DNA of 64,000 nucleotides, from NCBI GenBank assembly GCA_963726405.1, contig CAVSCF010000011.1, positions 372,001 to 436,000 on the forward strand. Reading direction: 5' to 3'. A program made the translations under genes and the position numbers. How positions within the stretch are numbered: the stretch's first letter is position 1; every line of letters begins with the position of its first letter. The notes under the pieces are model-generated. The model saw only the letters and a list, made by a program, of their open reading frames with translations, ran no database searches and had not been told where the DNA came from. Below, piece after piece: positions 1 through 10,145 of the stretch. The stretch comes from JAOUJD01 sp963726405. GTDB lineage: Bacteria > Pseudomonadota > Gammaproteobacteria > Burkholderiales > Burkholderiaceae_F.

Positions 1-2
1 AG

Positions 3-530
3 GATGCCGACAAGCTGCGCTTGAGCTACGCCGGCGTCATGGCGGGCTTGAAGCTTCCGACGGGCAAGACCGACGTCGCCAACGAGGAAGGCGAAGTGGC
101 GGAACGCAGCCTGCAACCGGGAACGGGCACCACGGACGTGACGCTGGCAGCCTATTACCGTCAGGCGCTGGGCGCGTGGAACGCCTCGTGGTTCACCCAG
201 CTGGGCGCGCAACTTCCGTTGAACTCGAGCAAGGGCTACAAGCCCGGCAGGCAGGTGCTCCTGGACGTGGGAGGCCGGTGGGAGGCGACCGAACGGCTCG
301 GCCTGCTGGTGCAATTGAACGCAAGCTGGAAAGGCAGCGATTCGGGTGACGAAGCCGAGCCGGCCGATTCCGGCGGCCGATGGGTCTTCATCAGCCCGGG
401 ATTCACGTTCTCGATCACGCCCGCCGCCAGCGTGTACGGCTTCGTGCAACTGCCGGTCTACCAGAACGTCAACGGTGTGCAGCTGGTCGCGTCGCGCGCC
501 TACGCGGTCGGAGCGAGTTTCCAGTTCTGA
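3..530 (+). CDS. outer-membrane beta-barrel-like protein, 5' truncated by window
   Basis: The reading frame is open from the first bases, so the N-terminus lies outside the window. The visible 175 or so residues alternate polar and hydrophobic positions as in a transmembrane beta barrel, with several aromatic girdle residues. The chain ends in Ser-Phe-Gln-Phe; a C-terminal aromatic residue is the usual sorting signal for the outer-membrane assembly machinery. The repeated pattern of long strands separated by short Gly/Asp-rich turns resembles transporter-like proteins of the phenol-degradation MetA type, but I cannot assign a substrate. A convergent terminator separates it from yggX. Confidence 0.6.
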   Translation, partial: DADKLRLSYAGVMAGLKLPTGKTDVANEEGEVAERSLQPGTGTTDVTLAAYYRQALGAWNASWFTQLGAQLPLNSSKGYKPGRQVLLDVGGRWEATERLGLLVQLNASWKGSDSGDEAEPADSGGRWVFISPGFTFSITPAASVYGFVQLPVYQNVNGVQLVASRAYAVGASFQF

Positions 531-563
531 CCGCTTCCGCGGCAGGGGCCGTACGAAAAGCAA

Positions 564-588
564 AGCGCCCGCCTTTTGGGCGGGCGCT
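564..588 (-). terminator. intrinsic terminator between OMP gene and argA-yggX
   Basis: A 10-bp perfect stem (arms 564-573 and 579-588, GC-rich) is followed on the minus strand by a T-rich tail (TTTGCTTTT). It is placed to end minus-strand transcription from argA-yggX. On the plus strand the tail is not T-rich, so it serves the upstream gene less well. Confidence 0.7.
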
Positions 589-632
589 GAAGCACTGCGA
601 GGAAGCCGTACTACGAAGACGGCGCAGCCGCC

Positions 633-905
633 TCAGCTCGCGGGCGGCACGTACCCCTGCGCCTGGTCCGCGCCCTCGCCGAAGAAGTGCTTCTCCATCT
701 GCTGCAGCAGGTACTTGCGCGCCCGCGCATCGGCCAGGTTCAGCCGGTTCTCGTTCACCAGCATGGTCTGGTGCTTCAGCCAGCCGGCCCAGGCCTCCTT
801 GGACACGTTTTCCCAGATGCGCTTGCCGAGTTCGCCCGGCACCGGCGGAAAGTCCATGCCTTCGGCCTCGCGGCCGAGCTTCACGCAGTTCACCATCCGT
901 GCCAT
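633..905 (-). CDS. yggX: probable Fe(2+)-trafficking protein YggX
   Basis: This 90-residue protein matches the YggX family in length and in its opening, MARMVNCVKLGREAEG, with the conserved Cys at position 7. The family helps protect Fe-S clusters from oxidative damage and is proposed to carry iron; it acts in the cytoplasm. It lies 10 bp downstream of argA on the same strand and is probably cotranscribed with it. It is followed by a strong intrinsic terminator. The family call is firm; the iron-trafficking role is family knowledge. Confidence 0.92.
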   Translation of the reverse strand: MARMVNCVKLGREAEGMDFPPVPGELGKRIWENVSKEAWAGWLKHQTMLVNENRLNLADARARKYLLQQMEKHFFGEGADQAQGYVPPAS

Positions 906-915
906 TAAAGCGCTC

Positions 916-2274
916 CTAGATCTGTTTCAGCAGCACCTGCGAGCGGCGCTGCCAGTTGTACATGTTCTGCCGGGCCTGCGGCAGGTCGTCGACGGTTCCC
1001 GGGCGGAACCCGCGCTTGATGAAGAAATGCGCGGTGCGGGTGGTCAGCACGAACAGCGTGTTGATGCCCGCCGCCTTCGCACGCTGCTCGATCCGCTTCA
1101 ACAGGCGCTCGCCGTCGCCATAGCCCTGGTAGTCCGGATGCACCGTGAGGCACGCGAGTTCGCCCATGTGTTCGCGCGGGAACGGGTACAGCGCCGAACA
1201 GCCGAAGATGAAGCCGTCGTGCTCCAGCACCACGAAGCGGTCGATCTCGCGCTCGATCAGCTCACGCGGCCGCTTCACCAGCGTGCCATCCGCTTCGAGC
1301 GGCTCGATCAGCTTGATGATGCCGCCGACGTCGTCCGGCGTCGCCTCGCGCATCTTCTCGAGGTCCTCCGGAGCCACCATCGTGCCCACGCCCTGGTGCG
1401 TGAACAGTTCCGCGAGGACGCTGCCGTCCAGCGTGTAAGGGACGATGTGAGCGCGTGCGACACCGCCCTTGCACGCTTTCACCGCGTACATGAGGTTGAA
1501 CGCCGGGTCGCCCTTGACCGCTTTGGTGCCGAGCATCGCTTCCGCATCGTGCACGCTCAGTTCGCTTCGCAGTTCACCGTCGGCATCGCGGATGCCCTCG
1601 GTCTCCGTGAGCAGGATCAGCTTGTCGGCCTTGATCGCAGTCGCCACGCTCGTCGCGACGTCCTCCATCGTCAGGTTGAACGCCTCGCCGGTGGGCGAGA
1701 AGCCCAGCGGCGACAGCAGCACGATCGCGTTGTTGGCGAGCGTGAACTTGATCGCGTCGGCGTCCACCTTGCGCACCACGCCCGTGAGCTGGTAGTCGAC
1801 GCCGTCGATGACGCCGAGCGGCCGCGCGGTCACGAAGTTGCCGCTGACCACGCGCACCTTCGCGTTCGCCATCGGCGTCGAAGGCATGCCCTGCGAGAAC
1901 GCCGCCTCGATGTCGAGGCGAATCTCGCCCGACGCTTCCTTCGCGCATTCGAGCGCAGCGGTGTCCGTGATGCGGACGTCGGCGTGGAACTGCGACGGCA
2001 CCCCCTTCAGCGCGAGCTGGGCCTGCACTTGCGGCCGCGAGCCGTGCACGATGACCAGCCGGATCCCCATGGCGGAGAGCAGCGAGAGGTCGTGCACCAG
2101 GCGCGTCAGCGCGCCCGCCTCGACCAGACCGCCCGAGAAGGCGACCACGAAGGTCTTGCCCCGATGCGAGTGCACGTAGGGCGCGACCTCGCGCAGCCAC
2201 GCGACGAAGCGCGCGTGGTCGTCGATCGTTTCGGCCGGCGTCGCGAGCTCGGGCGCGGGAGGAGTGTCGTTCAT
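916..2274 (-). CDS. argA: N-acetylglutamate synthase (amino-acid N-acetyltransferase)
   Basis: Catalyses acetyl-CoA + L-glutamate to N-acetylglutamate, the first step of arginine synthesis. The 452 residues split into an N-terminal amino-acid-kinase-like domain (about 20-290, with VVAFSGG and VIVHGSRPQ near the start) and a C-terminal GNAT domain (about 305-450, with LTVHPDYQGYGDGERLL as the acetyl-CoA loop). Length and order match classical ArgA (about 440 residues). The frame stays open far upstream, across the start of hrpA, but the family N-terminus begins at the ATG at 2274 (MNDTPPAPE), so I chose it. A TATACT box ends only 7 bp before this ATG. yggX follows directly. Arginine feedback inhibition is usual in the family but cannot be seen here. 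Confidence 0.93.
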   Translation of the reverse strand: MNDTPPAPELATPAETIDDHARFVAWLREVAPYVHSHRGKTFVVAFSGGLVEAGALTRLVHDLSLLSAMGIRLVIVHGSRPQVQAQLALKGVPSQFHADVRITDTAALECAKEASGEIRLDIEAAFSQGMPSTPMANAKVRVVSGNFVTARPLGVIDGVDYQLTGVVRKVDADAIKFTLANNAIVLLSPLGFSPTGEAFNLTMEDVATSVATAIKADKLILLTETEGIRDADGELRSELSVHDAEAMLGTKAVKGDPAFNLMYAVKACKGGVARAHIVPYTLDGSVLAELFTHQGVGTMVAPEDLEKMREATPDDVGGIIKLIEPLEADGTLVKRPRELIEREIDRFVVLEHDGFIFGCSALYPFPREHMGELACLTVHPDYQGYGDGERLLKRIEQRAKAAGINTLFVLTTRTAHFFIKRGFRPGTVDDLPQARQNMYNWQRRSQVLLKQI

Positions 2275-2370
2275 CGGCAAAAGTATACTGACCGCTTTCG
2301 CGTTCGCCCCGAGCGCGCTTCCTGCCTGTCGAGCCGACAATGACCACGCGGCGCTAGCGCGCCGCCGCCG

Positions 2371-5300
2371 ATGCAGCCTCACCGCCGAGACAACGCGTCC
2401 GGGTCCCCGCGACCCCCTCGTCGTCGTGCGCCGCTGCCGGTCATCACCTTTCCCGAGGAACTGCCCGTCTCCGGTCGCCGCGAGGACATCGCGCGCGCGA
2501 TCGAATCGCACCAGGTCGTGATCGTCAGCGGCGAGACCGGCTCCGGCAAGACCACGCAATTGCCGAAGATCTGCCTCACGCTGGGCCGCGGTGAACGCGG
2601 CCTGATCGGGCACACGCAGCCGCGCCGGCTGGCCGCCTCCACGATCGCCCGCCGCATCGCGCAGGAACTCGGCACGCCGCCCGGGGAAGTGGTCGGCTAC
2701 AAGGTCCGTTTCACCGACCACACCAAGCCCGGTGCGTCGATCAAGCTGATGACCGACGGCATCCTGCTCGCCGAGACGCAGGGCGATCCGCTGCTCAAGG
2801 CCTACGACACGCTGATCATCGATGAGGCCCACGAGCGGTCGTTGAACATCGACTTCCTGCTCGGCTACCTGAGGCAACTGCTGCCGCGGCGGCCGGACCT
2901 GAAGGTCATCATCACCTCGGCCACGATCGACGCCGAGCGCTTCGCGAAGCACTTCGGCGGCGCCGATCCCGCGCCGATCATCGAGGTGTCGGGCCGCCTG
3001 TATCCGGTCGAAGTGCGCTACCGCCCGATCACCGACGAGGACGACACCGACGATCGCACGCTGATGGACGGCATCGTCGACGCGGTCGACGAACTCGCGG
3101 GGGTGGGGCGCGGCGACGTCCTCGTGTTCCTCCCCGGCGAGCGCGAGATCCGCGAGGCCGCCGAGGCGCTGCGTAAACACCACCCGCCGGCCACGGAGAT
3201 CCTGCCGCTCTTCGCCCGGCTTTCGGTCGAGGAACAGGAGCGCGTGTTCAAGCCGGGCGGCGGCGCGGCGCATCGTGCTCGCGACCAATGTGGCGGAGAC
3301 GTCGCTGACGGTGCCGGGCATCCGCTACGTCGTCGACACCGGCATGGCGCGCGTGAAGCGCTATTCGTATCGCAACAAGGTCGAGCAGCTGCAGATCGAG
3401 GCGATTTCGCAGGCGGCGGCCAACCAGCGGGCGGGCCGCTGCGGCCGCGTCGCCGAAGGCGTGTGCATCCGGCTCTACGGCGAGGACGACTTCGCGAAGC
3501 GGCCGCGCTTCACCGACCCGGAAGTGCTGCGCTCCTCGCTGGCGAGCGTGATCCTGCGGATGAAGTCGCTCGGCCTCGGCGAGGTCGCCGATTTTCCGTT
3601 CGTCGAACCGCCGCCCGGCCGCGCGATCGCCGACGGCTACCAGCTGCTGGCGGAACTGAACGCGGTCGACGAGCGCAACGAACTGACGGCGAGCGGGAGC
3701 GAACTGGCCAGGTTGCCGCTCGATCCGCGCATCGGCCGCATGCTGCTCGCCGCGCGCGACCAGCAGTGCCTCGCCGAGATGCTCGTCATCGCCTCGGCGC
3801 TGTCGGTGCAGGACCCGCGCGAACGGCCGCTCGAGGCGCAGGAGGCGGCCGACCAGGCGCACCGCCGGCTCGCGGACGACAAGAGCGACTTCCTGTCGCT
3901 GGTGAAGCTGTGGAACTTCGTGCAGGAGAAGATCGAGCACAAGAAATCGAACCGCAAGCTGACCGACGACCTCAAGAGCCACTTCCTGAGCCCCCGGCGC
4001 GTGCGCGAGTGGATCGACGTGCACGGCCAGCTGACGACGATCGCGACCGAGCAGGGCTGGCGCCTCAACCCGTCGCCGGCCACCTTCGAGCAACTGCACC
4101 TCGCCCTGCTCGCGGGACTGCTCGGCAACGTCGGGACCCGCATCCTCGACGCCGACCGCGGCGAGCCGCCGTACGCCGGCGCGCGCGGCATCAAGTTCCA
4201 CGTATGGCCCGGCTCGCCGCTGCTGAAGAAGGCCGGGCGCTGGATCATGGCCGCGGAACTGGTCGAGACCTCGCGCCTGTTCGCGCGCACGATCGCCAAC
4301 ATCGAACCCGGGTGGCTCGAGCGCGTCGGCGCTCACCTGTTGAAGAAGAGTCACACCGACCCCCATTGGGAGAAGAAGGCCGGGCAGGTGATGGCGTTCG
4401 AGCGCGGAACGCTCTACGGCCTCGTCGTCTATGCGCAGCGCCGCGTGCCGTACGGGCCGTTGAACCCGGAGCACGCGCGCGAAATCTTCCTGCGCGAGGC
4501 GCTGGTGGAAGGCGAACTCGAGACGCGGGCGCCGTTCTTCGCGCACAACCAGAGGCTGGTGCGCGAGATCCGCGAGCTCGAGCACAAGACGCGACGCCTC
4601 GACGTCCTGGTGGACGACGAACTGATCTTCGCGTTCTACGACAAGCTCGTGCCGGTCGACGTGAACACGGCGGCGGGCTTCGAGAAATGGCGGACGGCCG
4701 CGGAGCGCGAGCAGCCGAAACTGCTCTTCCTGTCGCGCGACGACCTGATGCGGCACGAGGCGGCCGGGGTCACGACCGATCTCTTCCCGAAGCAGGTCGA
4801 GATGCGCGGCGTGACGATGGCGCTGACGTATCACTTCGAACCCGGCAGTCCGCGCGACGGCGTGACGCTGGCGGTGCCGCTTTACGCGCTCAACCAGATC
4901 GATCCTGTCCGCTGCGAATGGCTGGTGCCCGGCATGCTGAAGGAGAAGGCCCATCTGCTCCTGAAGTCGCTGCCGCAGAAGCTGCGTCGCCACCTGGTGC
5001 CGGTGCCCGAGTACGCGGCGCGCTTCGTGGAGCGTGCGGGCGAGCGCATGGGCGACACGTCGCTTATCGAGGCGCTCATCGCCGACGTGCGCGCCGAGCG
5101 CGGGCTCGTCGCGCAGGCGGGCGACTTCAAGCTCGAGACGCTGCCGGCCCACCTGCTGATGAACTTCAAGGTGATCGACGAACACGGGCGGCAGCTCGGC
5201 ATGGGGCGCAACCTCGCGCAACTGCGCGCCGAGCTCGGCGCGCAGGCGCAGAAGACGTTCCAGCAACTGGCCGGGAAGGACGCCCAGGTCGCCGAAGGAC

Positions 5301-6172
5301 TGGCCGACGAGATCACCGACTGGGACTTCGGGGAACTCCCCGAGCTGCTGGAAATTCGTCGGGCAGGCCAGGCGCTGGTCGGTTATCCGGCCCTGGTCGA
5401 CCATGGCACGCATTGCTCGGTCGAGGTGTTCGACGAACCCGACGAGGCGCTGGCGCAGCACCGCGAGGGGCTGCGAAGGCTCTTCCGCCTGCAGTTGCGG
5501 GAACAGGTCAAGTATCTGGAGAAGAGCCTGTCGACGCTGCAGACCACGCAGATCCAGGCGGCGACCGTTCCCGCGCTCGCGCACGCCTGGGACGGCTTCG
5601 AGGATCTGCGCGAACAGGTCGTCACGGCCGCGATCGACCGCACCTGTCTCGTCGAGCCGTGGCCCAAGGACCGCGCCAGCTTCGTGGCGCGCAAGGACGA
5701 GGCGCGCGGCAAGCTGACCCTGATCGCGCAGGAGATCGCACGGATCGTGGCGACCATCGTGCAGGAGGCTGCTCCGATCGCGCGCAAGCTCAACGGACTC
5801 AAGGGATTCCCGGCGGTGGTGAGCGACGTCGAGCAGCAGATGGCGCGCCTGTTCGCGCGGCGCTTCATCGTGTCGGCGCCCGGTGCCGCTCTCGCGCACT
5901 ATCCGCGCTACCTGAAGGCGATCGCGGCGCGGCTAGACAAGCTGAAGGACGATCCCGCGCGCGATGCGGCCCGCATGGCGGAGGTTGGCGCGCTGCAGAC
6001 GCCGTTCGTGCGCGAACTGGCCGCCCGCAAAGGCGTCGTCGACGCGCGGCTCGACGAGTTTCGCTGGCTGCTGGAGGAATTGCGGGTGTCGCTCTTTGCC
6101 CAGGAACTGCGCACGCCGATGCCGGTGAGCGTGAAGCGCCTGCAGAAGGTGTGGGACAGCGTGCAGCGGTAG
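2371..6172 (+). CDS. hrpA: ATP-dependent RNA helicase HrpA (frame broken near 3260)
   Basis: DEAH-box helicase acting on RNA and mRNA. The first part carries Walker A (GETGSGKTT, about residue 54), DEAH within IIDEAHERS, and TSATI. After a frame change near 3260 the second part carries NVAETSLTVPGI, QRAGRCGR (motif VI), then the HA2, OB-fold and long DUF3418 C-terminal regions. Dropping one base in the run GGCGGCGGCGCGGCGC (about 3256-3271) joins both parts into 1,266 residues, close to the usual 1,300. The whole length is otherwise conserved, so a sequencing indel is more likely than a dead gene, but a real mutation cannot be excluded. It is transcribed divergently from argA with about 96 bp between the starts. 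The ATG at 2371 places the conserved N-terminal segment correctly. Confidence 0.9.
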
Positions 6173-6870
6173 TTGTGCAGATTCAGCGGGGAGTGTTGCG
6201 TGGCTGAGCCGCCTGCGCGCCGCCCGCGCTGCGGGGTCCTCGCTCCACGCGACGCGCGGCGGGCGTCACTGGATCCGGGGTGCTCTCTGCGGGCCGGTAG
6301 CTTTCGGAGTGAGATCCTCCGATTCCGGCGGTTGTGCCTTCCGGCCAGCGCTTGTGTCGGCCCGCCGCAGCCGCCGGACTGCTACGCCCGCCGCAACGCG
6401 CCGCGCTCCGCAAGGCTCCCCGCATCACGGTCGACGCGCCGAGCGTTGTGGACGCAGTGTTCGTGCGCCTTGCCTGCGATTGGCAGCAACGCCGGGCTGG
6501 CTCGCGGTGGCGGCGCAAGGGGACGTTGCGCTATCCAACCTGGCCACAGCGCGCGGCGCCTGGGCAGGCTGTGGCGTGCCTCGCGGAGCGACCGTCGGGG
6601 CGGCGGGCGTGCCATGCGCGCGAGTGCGGCGGGCCGGGAAGGCCTGGCCGCAACCCACCGCCGCCGGATCGGCACGGACGACATCCAGACATCTGCTGGC
6701 CCGCAATGAACGCCATGCGCTGAATGACGCCCGCCGCGACGGGCGCGGAGTCGAGGTACGCCGCAGCCTGTTCGGGCGCAGGAGAGGAACGCTCGATGTT
6801 CGGAGTCAGAGGGGAAGCGATGACGCCCCTTATGCGGACCGCGCTCCAAGAAACCGGTTGTCGATTACAG
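6173..6870. other. about 700 bp without a recognisable gene
   Basis: Between hrpA and the TPR gene every reading frame gives Arg/Ala/Pro/Gly-rich, low-complexity translations with no family resemblance, typical of non-coding GC-rich DNA. I see no tRNA-like cloverleaf, no obvious direct repeat and no strong terminator after hrpA. It may hold an unrecognised small RNA or a decayed gene. Confidence 0.5.
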
Positions 6871-7803
6871 CTACAGCGCTCGCGCGGCGAGCGACGTGAT
6901 GCGCTGCCAGCGGGCCGCTTCGTCCCGCGCGAACTGCGGATCCTTGCCGAGTTCCTGTTCGGCACGACGGAAATACGCCGTTGCCTCGGCGGTGCGGCCG
7001 AGCGCTTCCAGGTTCTCGCCGATCTCCTCGAACACGTAGCCGTCGGCTTCTCCCGCGGCCTGCCAGTCGCGTTCCAGCCGCAGCTGCAGTTCAAGCGCTT
7101 CGTCGTGACGCTTCAGGGACCGCAATGCGCGGGCCACGGACCAGGTCGCAATGCGTCCCTGCGGCTGCCGCCCGGTGGCGTGCCAGGCTGTTTCGGCTTC
7201 GCGAAAGACCGCGAGCGCTTCTTCGTGGCGGCCCTCGTCGTGGAGGTTCCAGGCGTGATTGTTGAGCAGGGCCGGCAGCAGCCCTCGCGCCTTCGCGTCG
7301 GTCGATGCGCGCGCGAGTTCGACTCCGCGCTTCGTCCATTGCGCGGCGCTCGACGGCGGCTCGACGATCGCCAGCATGTGGGCCGCGTCCACCGCCAGTC
7401 CCTCGAGCCGCGCCGCCGACGCCGTGCTCCAGGCCTGCTCGAAAAGCGTTGCCGCTCGCCCCTTGTCGCCCGCCGAATTGAACGTGCGTCCGCGCTCGAG
7501 GAAATAGCGCGCGCGCACGGCCGGCCCCGCGTCGCCGAGGTGGCGCTCGACGTCGTCGAGCAGGGCATGCGCGGTGTCGAACTGGCGGCGAAGCGAATGC
7601 GTCCGCGCAATCTGCGTCAGCAGTTCGAGCTGCTCGTCGGGCGTGGCCTTCGGCAATTGCGCGCGGAAACGTGCCTCGCTCGCGGCCGGGTCGCCGTACT
7701 CCCAGAACGATTCGATGTCGATGGCGTCGCTCATGGCCGGGAAGACTAGCAGCGCGACGACGGCGAGGAGGCGGCGCAACGCCGGCAAAGCTGTCGACGT
7801 CAC
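6871..7803 (-). CDS. exported tetratricopeptide-repeat protein
   Basis: A 310-residue protein. The GTG start at 7803 gives a good signal peptide (two Arg, then a Leu/Val-rich core ending near AMSDA), so it is probably periplasmic. The rest is a series of helical pairs with TPR spacing, for example around EQLELLTQIARTHSL, EALAVFREAETAWH and EALELQLRLERDWQA. TPR proteins are protein-interaction scaffolds; the partner is unknown. The GTG overlaps the TGA stop of the upstream prolyl oligopeptidase (GTGA), so the two are translationally coupled and may work together. A shorter start at the ATG of MSDAIDIES would remove the signal peptide and is less likely. Confidence 0.7.
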   Translation of the reverse strand: MTSTALPALRRLLAVVALLVFPAMSDAIDIESFWEYGDPAASEARFRAQLPKATPDEQLELLTQIARTHSLRRQFDTAHALLDDVERHLGDAGPAVRARYFLERGRTFNSAGDKGRAATLFEQAWSTASAARLEGLAVDAAHMLAIVEPPSSAAQWTKRGVELARASTDAKARGLLPALLNNHAWNLHDEGRHEEALAVFREAETAWHATGRQPQGRIATWSVARALRSLKRHDEALELQLRLERDWQAAGEADGYVFEEIGENLEALGRTAEATAYFRRAEQELGKDPQFARDEAARWQRITSLAARAL

Positions 7804-9902
7804 TGCGCCGTCGCCGGCTGGAAGTCGGGATGCCCCGCGCGCCACAGCAGGAAGCTCCAGCGGTCGGCGGTCTGCGCCTGCCCCTGCTCGCGCGTGCGCC
7901 CCACGCCGTGGCCGCTGTCGTAATCCAGCCGGAGCAGCACCGGGTTGCCGCTCGTCGTCGCGGCCGACAGCCGCGATGCGAACTTGAGCGACATCCACAC
8001 ATCGACCCGGCTGTCGTTCACGCCGTGCTCGAGCAGCACCGCCGGGTACGGCGTGCCGGGCCTGACGTTGGCGTACGGGCTCATCGCGAGCAACGCCCTG
8101 AATTCGTCTTCCTTCCTGACGGTGCCGTACTCGGGAATGTTGCCCGCGCCGTTGGCGCGCGTCTCGGAGCGGATCTGGTCGACGTTGCCCACGCTGACGA
8201 CGGCGGCACCGAAGAGGTCGGGCCGTTCGGTGATCGCGCGACCGACGAAGATGCCGCCGGCGCTCCCACCGGCGACGCTCATCCGCTCGCGCGACGTGTA
8301 GCCGTTCCTGACGAGCCACTCGGCGATCGCGATGCCGTCCTTCCACGTGTTCGGCTTGGTGGTCTTCCAGCCGGCGCGGTGCCACGCGTCGCCGTACACG
8401 CCGCCGCCCCGCACGTGCGCGATCACGAAAACGCCGCCGCGTTCCAGCCACGCGAGCATGGTCGGCGAAAACGACGGTTGCTCCACCATTCCGTAGGCGC
8501 CGTAGCCGTAGAGGATCAGCGGATTGCGGCCGTCGAGCCGGGTGCCGCGCGCCATCAGGATCGACGCGGGGACTTCGACCCCGTCGTGGCTGGCGACCTT
8601 CACCTCGCGCGCCTCGATCCCTTCCGGCGCATCGAAGCGGCCGGGCGGCACGAGACCCAGCGGCCGGACCGCCGCCGCATCAACGGCATAGTGCCGCGCG
8701 ATGCGCGTCCAGCCGCCGAGCGCGACGATGACGCCGTCCTGGTCTTCTTCCGCGTGGGCGAGCCGCACCGTGCCCTCGACCGGGAGCTTGACGACCGCCA
8801 GCTGCGGGGACGTCGCGTGAGAAAGCCGTTCGAGGCCGTCGACGACGCCATCCCTGCGCGTGATGTACACGCCATCGCGTGCCACACGGAAACCCGTCAG
8901 CACGCGGTCGCTCTGGGCGACGACCGTCTGCGCCGACGCCAGTTCGCCGTCGATCGGCAGGCGCAGCAGCCTGAAGCGCGGGGCGTCGGCGGCGCTCTGC
9001 AGATACAGCCAGCGCTCCGTGAAGCCCACGCTGTGGACCCGCGCGCCCGCGTCGTAGAGCTTGGCCCACCGCGGGTTGCCGGCGAGCACATCCTTCAACG
9101 AAGCGCGGTACAGCGATTGTTCGCGTTGCACGCCGTGCTGAACCACGGCGAAGACCAGGTCCTGCCCGCGCACCGGCACCAGGCTGGCCCCGTCGCTGCG
9201 GTCGAGCGGGACGCCTGGGTGCACCCCAGGTCCGAAGACGACGCGGTCGGCGGCGGGATCCGCCAGGCGACGGACGTACGTGCGGTGATCCATGAACCGC
9301 TCCGCCCGCGGTCGTGTCTGCCAGTCCTCCGCCAGGCGGCCGTAGAAGAAGCCGGTGGAATCGGGCAACCAGTCGGCGCCCCCGCCGCGGATCCTGTCGA
9401 TCGGGGGCATGACTTCCTTGCCGGTGGCCGCGTCGATGACGTGCAGCGTCCCGATCTCGGTGCCCGAGGCGGACAGCGAATAGGCGATGAGGGCGCCATC
9501 GGGCGACGGCTCGAACGAACCGATGGCGTGGGCCTTCCCCGTCGTCTTTGCGATCGCCTCGGGGTCGACGAGCAGCCGCTCGGGGGCGTCGATGGAATCG
9601 CGCCGGTAGAGCTTCAGCTGGTTCTCGCCGGCGGCCCGCTTCAGGTAAGTGAGGCGGCCCTGCGCATCGCGGTGCAGGCGGCCGATCACGGCGGGAATGT
9701 CAGCGTCGATTTCCGCGAGGCGGGCGCGCAGGCGGTCGCGGCCCGGCAACCGCGCCAGGATCGCGGCGGTGGCGTCCGATTGCTGCCGCATCCACGCCTG
9801 CACCTGCGGATTCGAGGTGTCCTCGAGGAAGCGGTACGGGTCTTCCACGGATACGCCCCAGTGCACGTCGACGACCGGCTGCGGTGGCAGGGGCGGCGGC
9901 AC
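7800..9902 (-). CDS. prolyl oligopeptidase family serine peptidase (S9A)
   Basis: Cleaves peptides after proline. The 700-residue chain has the N-terminal segment DPYRFLED, a seven-bladed beta-propeller region (about 70-420) and a C-terminal alpha/beta hydrolase domain. The catalytic Ser sits in GGSAGG, Asp in HGVNDSRVD and His in DSGHGVGR, so the triad is intact. The annotated start is a GTG. In-frame codons just upstream (about 9905-9980) encode a hydrophobic Leu/Ala stretch that looks like a signal peptide but has no in-frame start. A GTG at 10021 in a neighbouring frame (VNQETILRAAPRG) would supply one if a base were removed near 9985. The true protein is therefore probably exported and about 40 residues longer. 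Coupled to the downstream TPR gene. Confidence 0.88.
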   Translation of the reverse strand: MPPPLPPQPVVDVHWGVSVEDPYRFLEDTSNPQVQAWMRQQSDATAAILARLPGRDRLRARLAEIDADIPAVIGRLHRDAQGRLTYLKRAAGENQLKLYRRDSIDAPERLLVDPEAIAKTTGKAHAIGSFEPSPDGALIAYSLSASGTEIGTLHVIDAATGKEVMPPIDRIRGGGADWLPDSTGFFYGRLAEDWQTRPRAERFMDHRTYVRRLADPAADRVVFGPGVHPGVPLDRSDGASLVPVRGQDLVFAVVQHGVQREQSLYRASLKDVLAGNPRWAKLYDAGARVHSVGFTERWLYLQSAADAPRFRLLRLPIDGELASAQTVVAQSDRVLTGFRVARDGVYITRRDGVVDGLERLSHATSPQLAVVKLPVEGTVRLAHAEEDQDGVIVALGGWTRIARHYAVDAAAVRPLGLVPPGRFDAPEGIEAREVKVASHDGVEVPASILMARGTRLDGRNPLILYGYGAYGMVEQPSFSPTMLAWLERGGVFVIAHVRGGGVYGDAWHRAGWKTTKPNTWKDGIAIAEWLVRNGYTSRERMSVAGGSAGGIFVGRAITERPDLFGAAVVSVGNVDQIRSETRANGAGNIPEYGTVRKEDEFRALLAMSPYANVRPGTPYPAVLLEHGVNDSRVDVWMSLKFASRLSAATTSGNPVLLRLDYDSGHGVGRTREQGQAQTADRWSFLLWRAGHPDFQPATAQ

Positions 9903-10145
9903 GTCGACGCCGGCGAAGGTGGCTGCGTTCGCACTCGACAGCAGAGCGACCGCCGCCGCGAGCAGAGCGGGGAACGCAAGGCGCCGCGGGGCGCGGCACG
10001 AAGGATGGTTTCCTGGTTCACGGGAGGCCCACGGAAGCGCGCAAGAGGCGCGAGTCTACAAACTGGCGCGCGGGTGCGGGGCAGGTCCGCCAGGACACGT
10101 CGGCACGAGGACCAGGCGCACGAGAACGTGCGCCAGCGCGGAAGT

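Noticed and set aside
346..2343. 665-residue open frame on the plus strand across argA and yggX
   Set aside because: It is the antisense of argA, rich in Arg, Ala and His, with no family resemblance; long antisense frames are expected at this G+C.
3256..3271. Programmed ribosomal frameshifting in hrpA
   Set aside because: No slippery heptamer or downstream pseudoknot is apparent, and similar breaks occur in many unrelated genes, so a common sequencing cause is simpler.
916..3321. 801-residue reading of argA
   Set aside because: The upstream 350 codons are antisense to hrpA; the ArgA family starts at 2274.
3248..5899. 883-residue minus-strand frame opposite hrpA
   Set aside because: Antisense of hrpA with the same shadow composition; no motif.
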